DNA of 64,000 nt, taken from Corella eumyota. Taxonomy: Eukaryota > Chordata > Ascidiacea > Phlebobranchia > Corellidae. Shown here piece by piece: positions 36,301-48,300 of this stretch (the stretch's first letter is position 1; each line of letters begins with the position of its first letter). Both the position numbers and the translations under genes were made by a program. The stretch spans positions 1,550,001 to 1,614,000 of the forward strand of contig OY720098.1 of the NCBI GenBank assembly GCA_963082875.1. Reading direction: 5' to 3'. The notes under the pieces are model-generated. The model was not told the DNA's origin. It saw nothing but the letters and a program-made list of their open reading frames with translations, and ran no database searches.

Positions 36301-39300
36301 AACTTTGGAAAATTAGTAAGGTAGGCTTATATTTTCTCGGGGTATATTTTTTTAAGACTCAGTCTTAAGTTACATCAGTTAAATTGTTTTTTAGTCTCAA
36401 GATAGCATATTGCATAATGTTTAAACTAATATTGTAACAAACTTATACAATATTATCTTTTATTGAAGTACCGAATAATTGCAGGCATAGTTTACCTACC
36501 CATATTTAACCAGCAATTAAAAAATATATAAGATTGAAGTATAACGCATGTTTTTACCAACTTACATTCTGTGTTGCGTTAACAAACGTTGCTTGTATTT
36601 CTTCGGGTGTAACTTCCGTATCCGAAGCATAATATAACAAATAATTATAAGTCAAACCGTCTGCACTTTCTGGGACGGTTACGTTTAAAAAGCCATCATC
36701 ATCCTTATATATTGAATATAACTAAACATAAAAATAAAGTTAAATTTATCCTTAACCAGTTCAAAAGCCCGCCCTATACTAAGATTTGTCGTAAAATGGC
36801 CCCAACTCTATACTAATAATTGCTAACAACAAATTTACCCGCCTACCATAAGCGAAAGTAGTTGTACTTACATTGAATCCTTTAAATTGGACATAAGTTA
36901 TATTTATACCAAATTCTATTATATAAAGATAACGGTCTTAGTCGTGCCCAAATCATTAAAGACTCTAAGTAAAAAATATAATGTTATTTACATTTTACAT
37001 TTAGTTTGAGTTTATAAAATTGCAAAAAAAAGTTTATATTTCATATGTAGTTTTTAATTAATTTACACTACTAAAACTTACATATTCTTCAACATCACTG
37101 CTTGTGACAGCGTTGGTTGCTATTGAAATTGCTCTAGCTATTCGGTTGGGTTGTGGTGTTAAATATAAAATACCCCCGTACTCCAACGCTTTAAATAATA
37201 TTAAAAAATTAAAATTTGTTTTGTAAAAATTGCTAACAATTTGAGATTTAAAATGTATAATAAAATTTAGCCATTATTTATATTTAAATGAACTGTTTAT
37301 AGCGTTTAAATTGAATCTAAAATTTTCACATAAAAGAGTTTTATTTATGTCTATAATAAACTGTAAAAAAATTAACCGACAGCTTTGTGTAGTGGTTAGA
37401 ACACTTTACTACATCAGGGCAATTATAATCTATAATACTCAATACTGCTAAAAACAACTTGTTACTTAGGTCACGGTAACAAATGTTTCTCCATGTTTGG
37501 GTCGTGAAGTCTAAAAAAATATTTATAATCGCAATAAAATATTCCAATACCTGAATCACATGCGTTTAATTCGATTGAAAAATAGGAACCAGGAATACAA
37601 CGACATTCAAAAGATAATATTGTGTCTACACAGAAACTGTTAGAGCCTGTGCACGAAGTAGGCAATAGGCATTCATTGACTGTAAAAAAACATAAAAAAT
37701 AAACAAATCAACTAAAAAATCGTGAATTACCTATTAGGCAAGGCTGTTAAATTATCTGTTGAATAAAGAAAACGAATTACTGCAACTGTATAGAAGGATT
37801 TAAACCAAACTTTTAATATTAATAACATGTTTACCTAAAATTATACCAGTAGTTGTCAAAGGAATTGTTGTGCTAACTGCAGAAGTTGTTAAAGGTTGTG
37901 TGGTTGTGCCTATAGCTGTAGTTGAATTAGTTACAATTGAATCAGTCGTTAAAGTTGTATTTGAATTAGGTGTAGTGCTCAAATCAACTGTAATTGTACT
38001 TGAATCAATCGTTGTTGTACTTGAATTAGTTGTAGTTGGTGTTGTTGTACTTGAATCAATCGTTGTTGTATTTGCATTAGTTGTTGTTGGTGTAGATGTA
38101 CTTGAATCAATCGTTGTTGTACTTGCATTAGTTGTTGTACTTAAATTAATCGTTGTTGTACTTGCAATAGTTGTTGTACTTGAATCAGTTGTTGTTGTAC
38201 TTGAATTAGCTTTAGTTGTACTTGGATTAGTTGTAGTTGCAGTATTGACGTGAGGCGATGACGTAGTTTCTGTTGTATTGTCGGCCACTGCTGTAGTTGC
38301 CAAGGTAACGTTGGATGTTGTTGTTACAGTAATGACGTCAGGCGATGACGTTGTTTTTGTGGTATTGTCGGCCACCGTTGTTGTTGCAGAATTGACGTCA
38401 GCATTCGTAGTAACCTCTGTCGTAATGTCGGCCTCTGTAGTAGCTTCCAGGGTTACTGACTCTGTTGTTGTTGCAGAAGTGACGTCAGCATTCGTAGTAG
38501 CCTCTGTCGTAATGTCGGCCTCTGTGGTAGGTTCAATGGTAACTGACTCTGTTGTTGTTGCAGAAGTGACGTCAGCATTCGTAGTAGCCTCTGTCGTAAT
38601 GTCGGCCTCTGTGGTAGCTTCAATGGTAACTGATTCTGTTGTTGTTGCAGAAGTGACGTCAGCATTCGTAGTAGCCTCTGTCGAAATGTTGGGTTCTGTG
38701 GTAGCTTCAATGGTAACTAATTCTGTTGTTGTTGCAGAAGAGACGTCAGCATTCGTAGTAGCCTCTGTCGTAATGTCGGCCTCTGTGGTAGTTTCAATGG
38801 TAACTGACTCGGTTGTTGTTGCAGAAGTGACGTCAGCATTCGTAGTAGCCTCTGTCGTAATGTCGGCCTTTGTGGTAGCTTCAATGGTAACTGACTCTGT
38901 TGTTGTTGCAGAAGTGACGTCAGCATTCGTAGTAGCCTCTGTCGTAATGACAGCTTCTGTGGTAGGTTCAATGGTAACTGATTCTGTTGTTGTTGCAGAA
39001 GTGACGTCAGCATTCGTAGTAGCCTCTGTCGTAATGTCGGCCCCTGTGGTAGGTTCAATGGTAACTGACTCTGTTGTTGTTGCAGAAGTGACGTCAGCAT
39101 TCGTAGTAGCCTCTGTCGTAATGTCGGCCTCTGTGGTAGCTTCAATGGTAACTGACTCTGTTGTTGTTGCAGAAGTGACGTCAGCATTCGTAGTAGCCTC
39201 TGTCGTAATGTCTGCCTCTGTGGTAGGTTCAATGGTAAATGACTCTGTCGTTGTTGCAGAAGTGACGTCAGCATTCGTAGTAAGCTCTGTCGTAATGTCG

Positions 39301-42300
39301 GCCCCTGTGGTAGGTTCAATGGTAACTGATTCTGTTGTTGTTGCAGAAGTGACGTCAGCATTCGTAGTAACCTCTGTCGTAATGTCGGCCCCTGTGGTAG
39401 GTTCAATGGTAACTGATTCTGTTGTTGTTGCAGAAGTGACGTCAGCATTCGTAGTAGCCGCTGTCGTAATGTCGGCCTCTGTGGTAGGTTCAATGGTAAC
39501 TGACTCTGTTGTTGTTGCAGAAGTGACGTCAGCATTCGTAGTAGCCTCTGTCGTAATGTCGACCTCTGTGGTAGGTTTAATGGTAACTGACTCTGTTGTT
39601 GTTGCAGAAGTGACGTCAGCATTCGTAGTAGCTTCTGTCGTAATGTCGGCATCTGTGGTAGGTTCAATGGTAACTGACTCTGTTGTTGTTGCAGAAGTGA
39701 CGTCAGCATTAGTAGTAGCCTCTGTCGTAATGTCGGCCTCTGTGATAGGTTCAATGGTAACTGATTCTGTTGTTGTTGCAGAAGTGACGTCAGCATTCGT
39801 AGTAGCTTCTGTCGTAATGTCGGCCTCTGTGGTAGGTTCAATGGTAACTGACTCTGTGGTTGTTGCAGAAGTGACGTCAGCATTCGTATTAGCCTCTGTC
39901 GTAATGTTGGCCTCTGTGGTAGCTTCAATGGTTACTGATTCTGTTGTTGTTGCAGAAGTGACGTCAGCATTCGTAGTAGCCTCTGTCGTAATGTCGGCCT
40001 CTGTGTTAGCTTCCAGGGTTAGTGACTCTGTTGTTGTTGCAGAAGTGACGTCAGCATTCGTAGTAGCCTCTGTCGTAATGTCGGCCTCTGTGGTAGTTTC
40101 AATGGTAACCGACTCTGTTGTTGTTGCAGAAGTGACGTCAGCATTCGTAGTAGCCTCTGTCGTAATGTCGGCCTCTGTGGTAGTTTCAATGGTAACCGAC
40201 TCTGTTGTTGTTGCAGAAGTGACGTCAGCATTCGTAGTAGCCTCTGTCGTAATGTCGGCCTCTGTGGTAGGTTCAATGGTAACTGATTCTGTTGTTGTTG
40301 CAGAAGTGACGTCAGCATTCGTAGTAGCCTCTGACGTAATGTCGGCCTCTGTAGTAGCATCCAGGGTTACTGATTCTGTTGTTGTTGCAGAAGTGACGTC
40401 AGCATTCGTAGTCGCCTCTGTCGTAATGTCGGCCTCTGTGGTAGGTTCAATGGTAACTGATTCTGATGTTGTTGCAGAAGTGACGTCAGCATTCGTAGTA
40501 GCCTCTGTCGTAATGTCGGCCTCTGTGGTAGGTTCAATGGTAACTGATTCTGTTGTTGTTGCAGAAGTGACATCAGCATTCGTAGTAGCCTCTGTCGTAA
40601 TATCGGCCTCTGTAGTAGGTTCAATGGTAACTGATTCTGTTGTTGTTGCAGAAGTGACGTCAGCATTCGTAGTCGCCTCTGCCGTAATGTCGGCCTCTGT
40701 GGTAGGTTCAATGGTAACTGACTCTGTTGTTGTTGCAGAAGTGACGTCAGCATTCGTAGTAGCCTCTGTCGTAATGTCGGCCTCTGTGGTAGGTTCAATG
40801 GTAACTGAATCTGTTGTTGTTGCAGAAGTGACGTCAGCATTCGTAGTAGCCTCTGTTGTAATGTCGGCCTCTATGGTAGGTTCAATGGTAAGTGATTCTG
40901 TTGTTGTTGCAGAAGTGACGTCAGCATTCGTAGTAGCCTCTGTCATAATGTCGGCCTCTGTGGTAGGGTCAATGGTAAGTGATTCTGTTGTTGTTGCAGA
41001 AGTAACGTCAGCATTCGTAGTAGCCTCTGTCGTAATGTCGGCCTCTGTGGTAGGTTCAATGCTAACTGACTCTGTTGTTGTTGCAGAAGTGACGTCAGCA
41101 TTCGTAGTAGCCTCTGTCGTAATGTCGGCCTCTGTAGTAGCATCCAGGGTTACTGATTCTGTTGTTGTTGCAGAAGTGACGTCAGCATTCGTAGTCGCCT
41201 CTGTCGTAATGTCGGCCTCTGTGGTAGGTTCAATGGTAACTGATTCTGATGTTGTTGCAGAAGTGACGTCAGCATTCGTAGTAGCCTCTGTCGTAATGTC
41301 GGCCTCTGTGGTAGGTTCAATGGTAACTGATTCTGTTGTTGTTGCAGAAGTGACATCAGCATTCGTAGTAGCCTCTGTCGTAATATCGGCCTCTGTAGTA
41401 GGTTCAATGGTAACTGATTCTGTTGTTGTTGCAGAAGTGACGTCAGCATTCGTAGTCGCCTCTGCCGTAATGTCGGCCTCTGTGGTAGGTTCAATGGTAA
41501 CTGACTCTGTTGTTGTTGCAGAAGTGACGTCAGCATTCGTAGTAGCCTCTGTCGTAATGTCGGCCTCTGTGGTAGGTTCAATGGTAACTGAATCTGTTGT
41601 TGTTACAGAAGTGACGTCAGCATTCGTAGTAGCCTCTGTTGTAATGTCGGCCTCTGTGGTAGGTTCAATGGTAAGTGATTCTGTTGTTGTTGCAGAAGTG
41701 ACGTCAGCATTCGTAGTAGCCTCTGTCATAATGTCGGCCTCTGTGGTAGGGTCAATGGTAAGTGATTCTGTTGTTGTTGCAGAAGTGACGTCAGCATTCG
41801 TAGTAGCCTCTGTCGTAATGTCGGCCTCTGTGGTAGGTTCAATGCTAACTGACTCTGTTGTTGTTGCAGAAGTGACGTCAGCATTCGTAGTAGCCTCTGT
41901 CGTAATGTCGGCCTCTGTGGAAGCTTCCAGGGTTACTGACTCTGTTGTTGTTGCAGAAGTGACGTCAGCATTCGTAGTAGCCTCTGTCGTAATGTCGGCC
42001 TCTGTGGTAGCTTCAATGGTAACTGATTCTGTTGTTGTTGCAGAAGTCACGTCAGCATTCGTAGTAGCCTCTGTCGTAATGTCGGCCTCTGTGGTAGTTT
42101 CAATGGTAACCGACTCTGTTGTTGTTGCAGAAGTGACGTCAGCATTCGTAGTAGCCTCTGTCGTAATGTCGGCCTCTGTGGTAGTTTCAATGGTAACCGA
42201 CTCTGTTGTTGTTGCAGAAGTGACGTCAGCATTCGTAGTAGCCTCTGTCGTAATGTCGGCCTCTGTGGTAGGTTCAATGGTAACTGATTCTGTTGTTGTT

Positions 42301-45300
42301 GCAGAAGTGACGTCAGCATTCGTAGTAGCCTCTGTCGTAATGTCGGCCTCTGTAGTAGCATCCAGGGTTACTGATTCTGTTGTTGTTGCAGAAATGACGT
42401 CAGCATTCGTAGTCGCCTCTGTCGTAATGTCGGCCTCTGTGGTAGGTTCAATGGTAACTGATTCTGATGTTGTTGCAGAAGTGACGTCAGCATTCGTAGT
42501 AGCCTCTGTCGTAATGTCGGCCTCTGTGGTAGGTTTAATGGTAACTGATTCTGTTGTTGTTGCAGAAGTGACATCAGCATTCGTAGTAGCCTCTGTCGTA
42601 ATATCGGCCTCTGTAGTAGGTTCAATGGTAACTGATTCTGTTGTTGTTGCAGAAGTGACGTCAGCATTCGTAGTCGCCTCTGCCGTAATGTCGGCCTCTG
42701 TGGTAGGTTCAATGGTAACTGACTCTGTTGTTGTTGCAGAAGTGACGTCAGCATTCGTAGTAGCCTCTGTCGTAATGTCGGCCTCTGTGGTAGGTTCAAT
42801 GGTAACTGAATCTGTTGTTGTTGCAGAAGTGACGTCAGCATTCGTAGTAGCCTCTGTTGTAATGTCGGCCTCTGTGGTAGGTTCAATGGTAAGTGATTCT
42901 GTTGTTGTTGCAGAAGTGACGTCAGCATTCGTAGTAGCCTCTGTCATAATGTCGGCCTCTGTGGTAGGGTCAATGGTAAGTGATTCTGTTGTTGTTGCAG
43001 AAGTGACGTCAGCATTCGTAGTAGCCTCTGTCGTAATGTCGGCCTCTGTGGTAGGTTCAATGCTAACTGACTCTGTTGTTGTTGCAGAAGTGACGTCAGC
43101 ATTCGTAGTAGCCTCTGTCGTAATGTCGGCCTCTGTAGTAGCATCCAGGGTTACTGATTCTGTTGTTGTTGCAGAAGTGACGTCAGCATTCGTAGTCGCC
43201 TCTGTCGTAATGTCGGCCTCTGTGGTAGGTTCAATGGTAACTGATTCTGATGTTGTTGCAGAAGTGACGTCAGCATTCGTAGTAGCCTCTGTCGTAATGT
43301 CGGCCTCTGTGGTAGGTTCAATGGTAACTGATTCTGTTGTTGTTGCAGAAGTGACATCAGCATTCGTAGTAGCCTCTGTCGTAATATCGGCCTCTGTAGT
43401 AGGTTCAATGGTAACTGATTCTGTTGTTGTTGCAGAAGTGACGTCAGCATTCGTAGTCGCCTCTGCCGTAATGTCGGCCTCTGTGGTAGGTTCAATGGTA
43501 ACTGACTCTGTTGTTGTTGCAGAAGTGACGTCAGCATTCGTAGTAGCCTCTGTCGTAATGTCGGCCTCTGTGGTAGGTTCAATGGTAACTGAATCTGTTG
43601 TTGTTACAGAAGTGACGTCAGCATTCGTAGTAGCCTCTGTTGTAATGTCGGCCTCTGTGGTAGGTTCAATGGTAAGTGATTCTGTTGTTGTTGCAGAAGT
43701 GACGTCAGCATTCGTAGTAGCCTCTGTCATAATGTTGGCCTCTGTGGTAGGGTCAATGGTAAGTGATTCTGTTGTTGTTGCAGAAGTGACGTCAGCATTC
43801 GTAGTAGCCTCTGTCGTAATGTCGGCCTCTGTGGTAGGTTCAATGCTAACTGACTCTGTTGTTGTTGCAGAAGTGACGTCAGCATTCGTAGTAGCCTCTG
43901 TCGTAATGTCGGCCTCTGTGGAAGCTTCCAGGGTTACTGACTCTGTTGTTGTTGCAGAAGTGACGTCAGCATTCGTAGTAGCCTCTGTCGTAATGTCGGC
44001 CTCTGTGGTAGCTTCAATGGTAACTGATTCTGTTGTTGTTGCAGAAGTCACGTCAGCATTCGTAGTAGCCTCTGTCGTAATGTCGGCCTCTGTGGTAGGT
44101 TCAATGGTAACTGAATCTGTTGTTGTTGCAGAAGTGACGTCAGCATTCGTAGTAGCCTCAGTTGTAATGTCGACCTCTTTGGTAGGTTCCAGGGTAACTG
44201 ATTCTGTTGTTGTTGCGGAAGTGACGTTAGCATTCGTAGTAGCCTCTGTCGTAATGTCTGCTTCTGTGGTAGGTTCAATGGTAACTGACTCTGTTGTTGT
44301 TGCAGAAGTGACGTCAGCATTCGTAGTAGCCTCTGTCGTAATGTCTGCCTCTGTGGTAGGTTCAATGGTAACTGACTCTGTTGTTGTTGCAGAAGTGACG
44401 TCTGCATTCGTAGTAGCCTCTGTCGTAATGTCTGCCTCTGTGGTAGGTTCAATGCTAACTGACTCTGTTGTTGTTGCAGAAGTGACGTCAGCATTCGTAG
44501 TAGCCTCTGTCGTAATGTCGGTCTCTGTGGTAGCTTCAATGGTAACTGATTCTGTTGTTGTTGCAGAAGTGACGTCAGCATTCGTAGTAGCCTCTGTCGT
44601 AATATCGGCCTCTGTGGTAGGTTCAATGCTAACTGACTCTGTTGTTGTTGCAGAAGTGACGTCAGCATTCGTAGTAGCCTCTGTCGTAATGTCGGCCTCT
44701 GTGGTAGGTTCAATGCTAACTGACTCTGTTGTTGTTGCAGAAGTGACGTCAGCATTCGTAGTAGCCTCTGTCGTAATGTCGGCCTCTGTGGTAGCTTCAA
44801 TGGTAACTGCCTCAGTTGTTGTTACAGAAGTGACGTCAGATTTCGTAGTGGCTTCTGTCGTAATGTCGGCCTCTGTGGTAGCTTCAATGGTAACTGACTC
44901 TGTTGTTGTTGCGGAAGTGACGTCAGCATTCGTAGTAGCCTCTGTCGTAATGTCGGCCTCTGTGGCAGGTTCAATGGTAACTGACTCTGTTGTTGTTGCA
45001 GAAGTGACGTCAGCATTCGTAGTAGCCTCTGTCGTAATGTCGGCCTCTGTGGTAGGTTCAATGGTAACTGACTCAGTTGTTGTTGCAGAAGTGACGTCAG
45101 CATTCGTAGTAGCCTCTGTCGTAATGTCGGCCTCTGTGGTAGGTTTAATGGTAACTGACTCTGTTGTTGTTGCAGAAGTGACGTCAGCATTCGTAGTAGC
45201 CTCTGTCGTAATGTCGGCCTCTGTGGTAGGTTCAATGGTAACTGACTCAGTTGTTGTTGCAGAAGTGACGTCAGCATTCGTAGTAGCCTCTGCCGTAATG

Positions 45301-48300
45301 TCGGCCTCTGTGGTAGCTTCAATGGTAACTGACACTGTTGTTGTTGCAGAAGTGACGTCAGCATTCGTAGTAGCCTTTGTTGTAATGTCGACCTTTGTGG
45401 TAGGTTCAATGGTAACTGATTCTGTTGTTGTTGCAGAAGTGACGTCAGCATTCGTAGTAGCCTTTGTCGTAATGTCGGCCTCTGTGGTAGCTTCAATGGT
45501 AACTGATTCTGTTGTTGTTGCAGAAGTGACGTCAGCATTCGTAGTAGCCTCTGTCGTAATATCGGCCTCTGTGGTAGTTTCAATGGTAACTGATTCGTTT
45601 GTTATTGCAGAAGTGACGTCAGCATTCGTAGTAGCCTCTGTCGTAATGTCTGCCTCTGTGGTAGGTTCAATGGTAAATGACTCTGTTGTTGTTGCAGAAG
45701 TGACGTCAGCATTCGTAATAGCCTCTGTCGTAATGTCGGCCTCTGTGGTAGCTTCAATAGTAACTGGTTTTCTTGTTGCAGAAGTGACGTCAGCATTCGT
45801 AGTAGCCTCTGTCGTAATGTCGGCCTTTGTGGTAGGTTCAATGGTAACTGACTCTGTTGTTGTTGCAGAAGTGACGTCTGCATTCGTAGTAGCCTCTGTC
45901 GTAATGTCTGCCTCTGTAGTAGGTTCAATGGTAACTGATTCTGTTGTTGTTGCAGAAGTGACGTCAGCATTCGTAGTAGCCTCTGTCGTAATGTCTGCCT
46001 CTGTGGTAGGTTCAATGGTAACTGACTCTTTTGTTGTTGCAGAAGTGACGTCAGCATTCGTAGTAGCCTCTGTCGTAATGTCGGCCTCTGTGGTAGGTTC
46101 AATGGTAACTGATTCTGTTGTTGTTGCAGAAGTGATGTCAGCATTCGTAGTAGCCTCTGTCGTAATGTCGGCCTCTGTGGTAGGTTCAATGCTAACTGAC
46201 TCTGTTGTTGTTGCAGAAGTGACGTCAGCATTCGTAGTAGCCTCTGTCGTAATGTCGGCCTCTGTGGTAGGTTCAATGGTAACTGACTCTGTTGTTGTTG
46301 CAGAAGTGACGTCTGCATTCGTAGTAGCCTCTGTCGTAATGTCTGCCTCTGTAGTAGGTTCAATAGTAACTGATTCTGTTGTTGTTGCAGAAGTGACGTC
46401 AGCATTCATAGTAGCCTCTGTCGTAATGTCGGCCTCTGTGGTAGGTTCAATGGTAACTGACTCTTTTGTTGTTGCAGAAGTGACGTCAGCAATCGTAGTA
46501 GCCTCTGTCGTAATGTCGGCCTCTGTGGTAGGTTCAATGGTAAATGATTCTGTTGTTGTTGCAGAAGTGATGTCAGCATTCGTAGTAGCCTCTGTCGTAA
46601 TGTCTGCCTCTGTGGTAGGTTCAATGCTAACTGACTCAGTTGTTGTTGCAGAAGTGACGTCAGCATTCGTAGTAGCCTCTGTCGTAATGTCGGCCTCTGT
46701 GGTAGGTTTAATGGTAACTGACTCTGTTGTTGTTGCAGAAGTGACGTCAGCATTCGTAGTAGCCTCTGTCGTAATGTCGGCCTCTGTGGTAGGTTCAATG
46801 GTAACTGACTCTGTTGTTGTTGCAGAAGTGACGTCAGCATTCTTAGTAGTCTCTGTCGTAATGTCGGCCTCTGTGGTAGGTTCAATGCTAACTGACTCTG
46901 TTGTTGTTGCAGAAGTGACGTCAGCATTCGTAGTAGCCGCTGTCGTAATGTCGGCATCTGTGGTAGCTTCAATGGTAACTGACTCTGTTGTTGTTGCAGA
47001 AGTGACGTCAGCATTAGTAGTAGCCTCTGTCGTAATGTCGGCCCCAGTGGTAGGTTCAATGGTAACTGACTCTGTTGTTGTTGCAGAAGTGACGTCAGCA
47101 TTCGTAGTAGCCTCTGTCGTAATGTCGGCGCCAGTGGTAGGTTCAATGGTAACTGATTCGTTTGTTATTGCAGAAGTGACGTCAGCATTCGTAGTAGCCT
47201 CTGTCGTAATGTCTGCCTCTGTGGTAGGTTCAATGGTAAATGACTCTGTTGTTGGTGCAGAAGTGACGTCAGCATTCGTAATAGCCTCTGTCGTAATGTC
47301 GGCCTCTGTGGTAGCTTCAATAGTAACTGGTTCTTTTGTTGCAGAAGTGACGTCAGCATTCGTAGTAGCCTCTGTCGTAATGTCGGCCTCTGTGGTAGGT
47401 TCAATGGTAACTGACTCTGTTGTTGTTGCAGAAGTGACGTCTGCATTCGTAGTAGCCTCTGTCGTAATGTCTGCCTCTGTAGTAGGTTCAATAGTAACTG
47501 ATTCTGTTGTTGTTGCAGAAGTGACGTCAGCATTCATAGTAGCCTCTGTCGTAATGTCGGCCTCTGTGGTAGGTTCAATGGTAACTGATTCTTTTGTTGT
47601 TGCAGAAGTGACGTCAGCATTCGTAGTAGCCTCTGTCGTAATGTCGGCCTCTGTGGTAGGTTCAATGGTAACTGATTCTGTTGTTGTTGCAGAAGTGATG
47701 TCAGCATTCGTAGTAGCCTCTGTCGTAATGTCTGCCTCTGTGGTAGGTTCAATGCTAACTGACTCAGTTGTTGTTGCAGAAGTGACGTCAGCATTCGTAG
47801 TAGCCTCTGTCGTAATGTCGGCCTCTGTGGTAGGTTTAATGGTAACTGACTCTGTTGTTGTTGCAGAAGTGACGTCAGCATTCGTAGTAGCCTCTGTCGT
47901 AATGTCGGCCTCTGTGGTAGGTTCAATGGTAACTGACTCTGTTGTTGTTGCAGAAGTGACGTCAGCATTCTTAGTAGTCTCTGTCGTAATGTCGGCCTCT
48001 GTGGTAGGTTCAATGCTAACTGACTCTGTTGTTGTTGCAGAAGTGACGTCAGCATTCGTAGTAGCCGCTGTCGTAATGTCGGCATCTGTGGTAGCTTCAA
48101 TGGTAACTGACTCTGTTGTTGTTGCAGAAGTGACGTCAGCATTAGTAGTAGCCTCTGTCGTAATGTCGGCCCCAGTGGTAGGTTCAATGGTAACTGACTC
48201 TGTTGTTGTTGCAGAAGTGACGTCAGCATTCGTAGTAGCCTCTGTCGTAATGTCGGCGCCAGTGGTAGGTTCAATGGTAACTGATTCGTTTGTTATTGCA

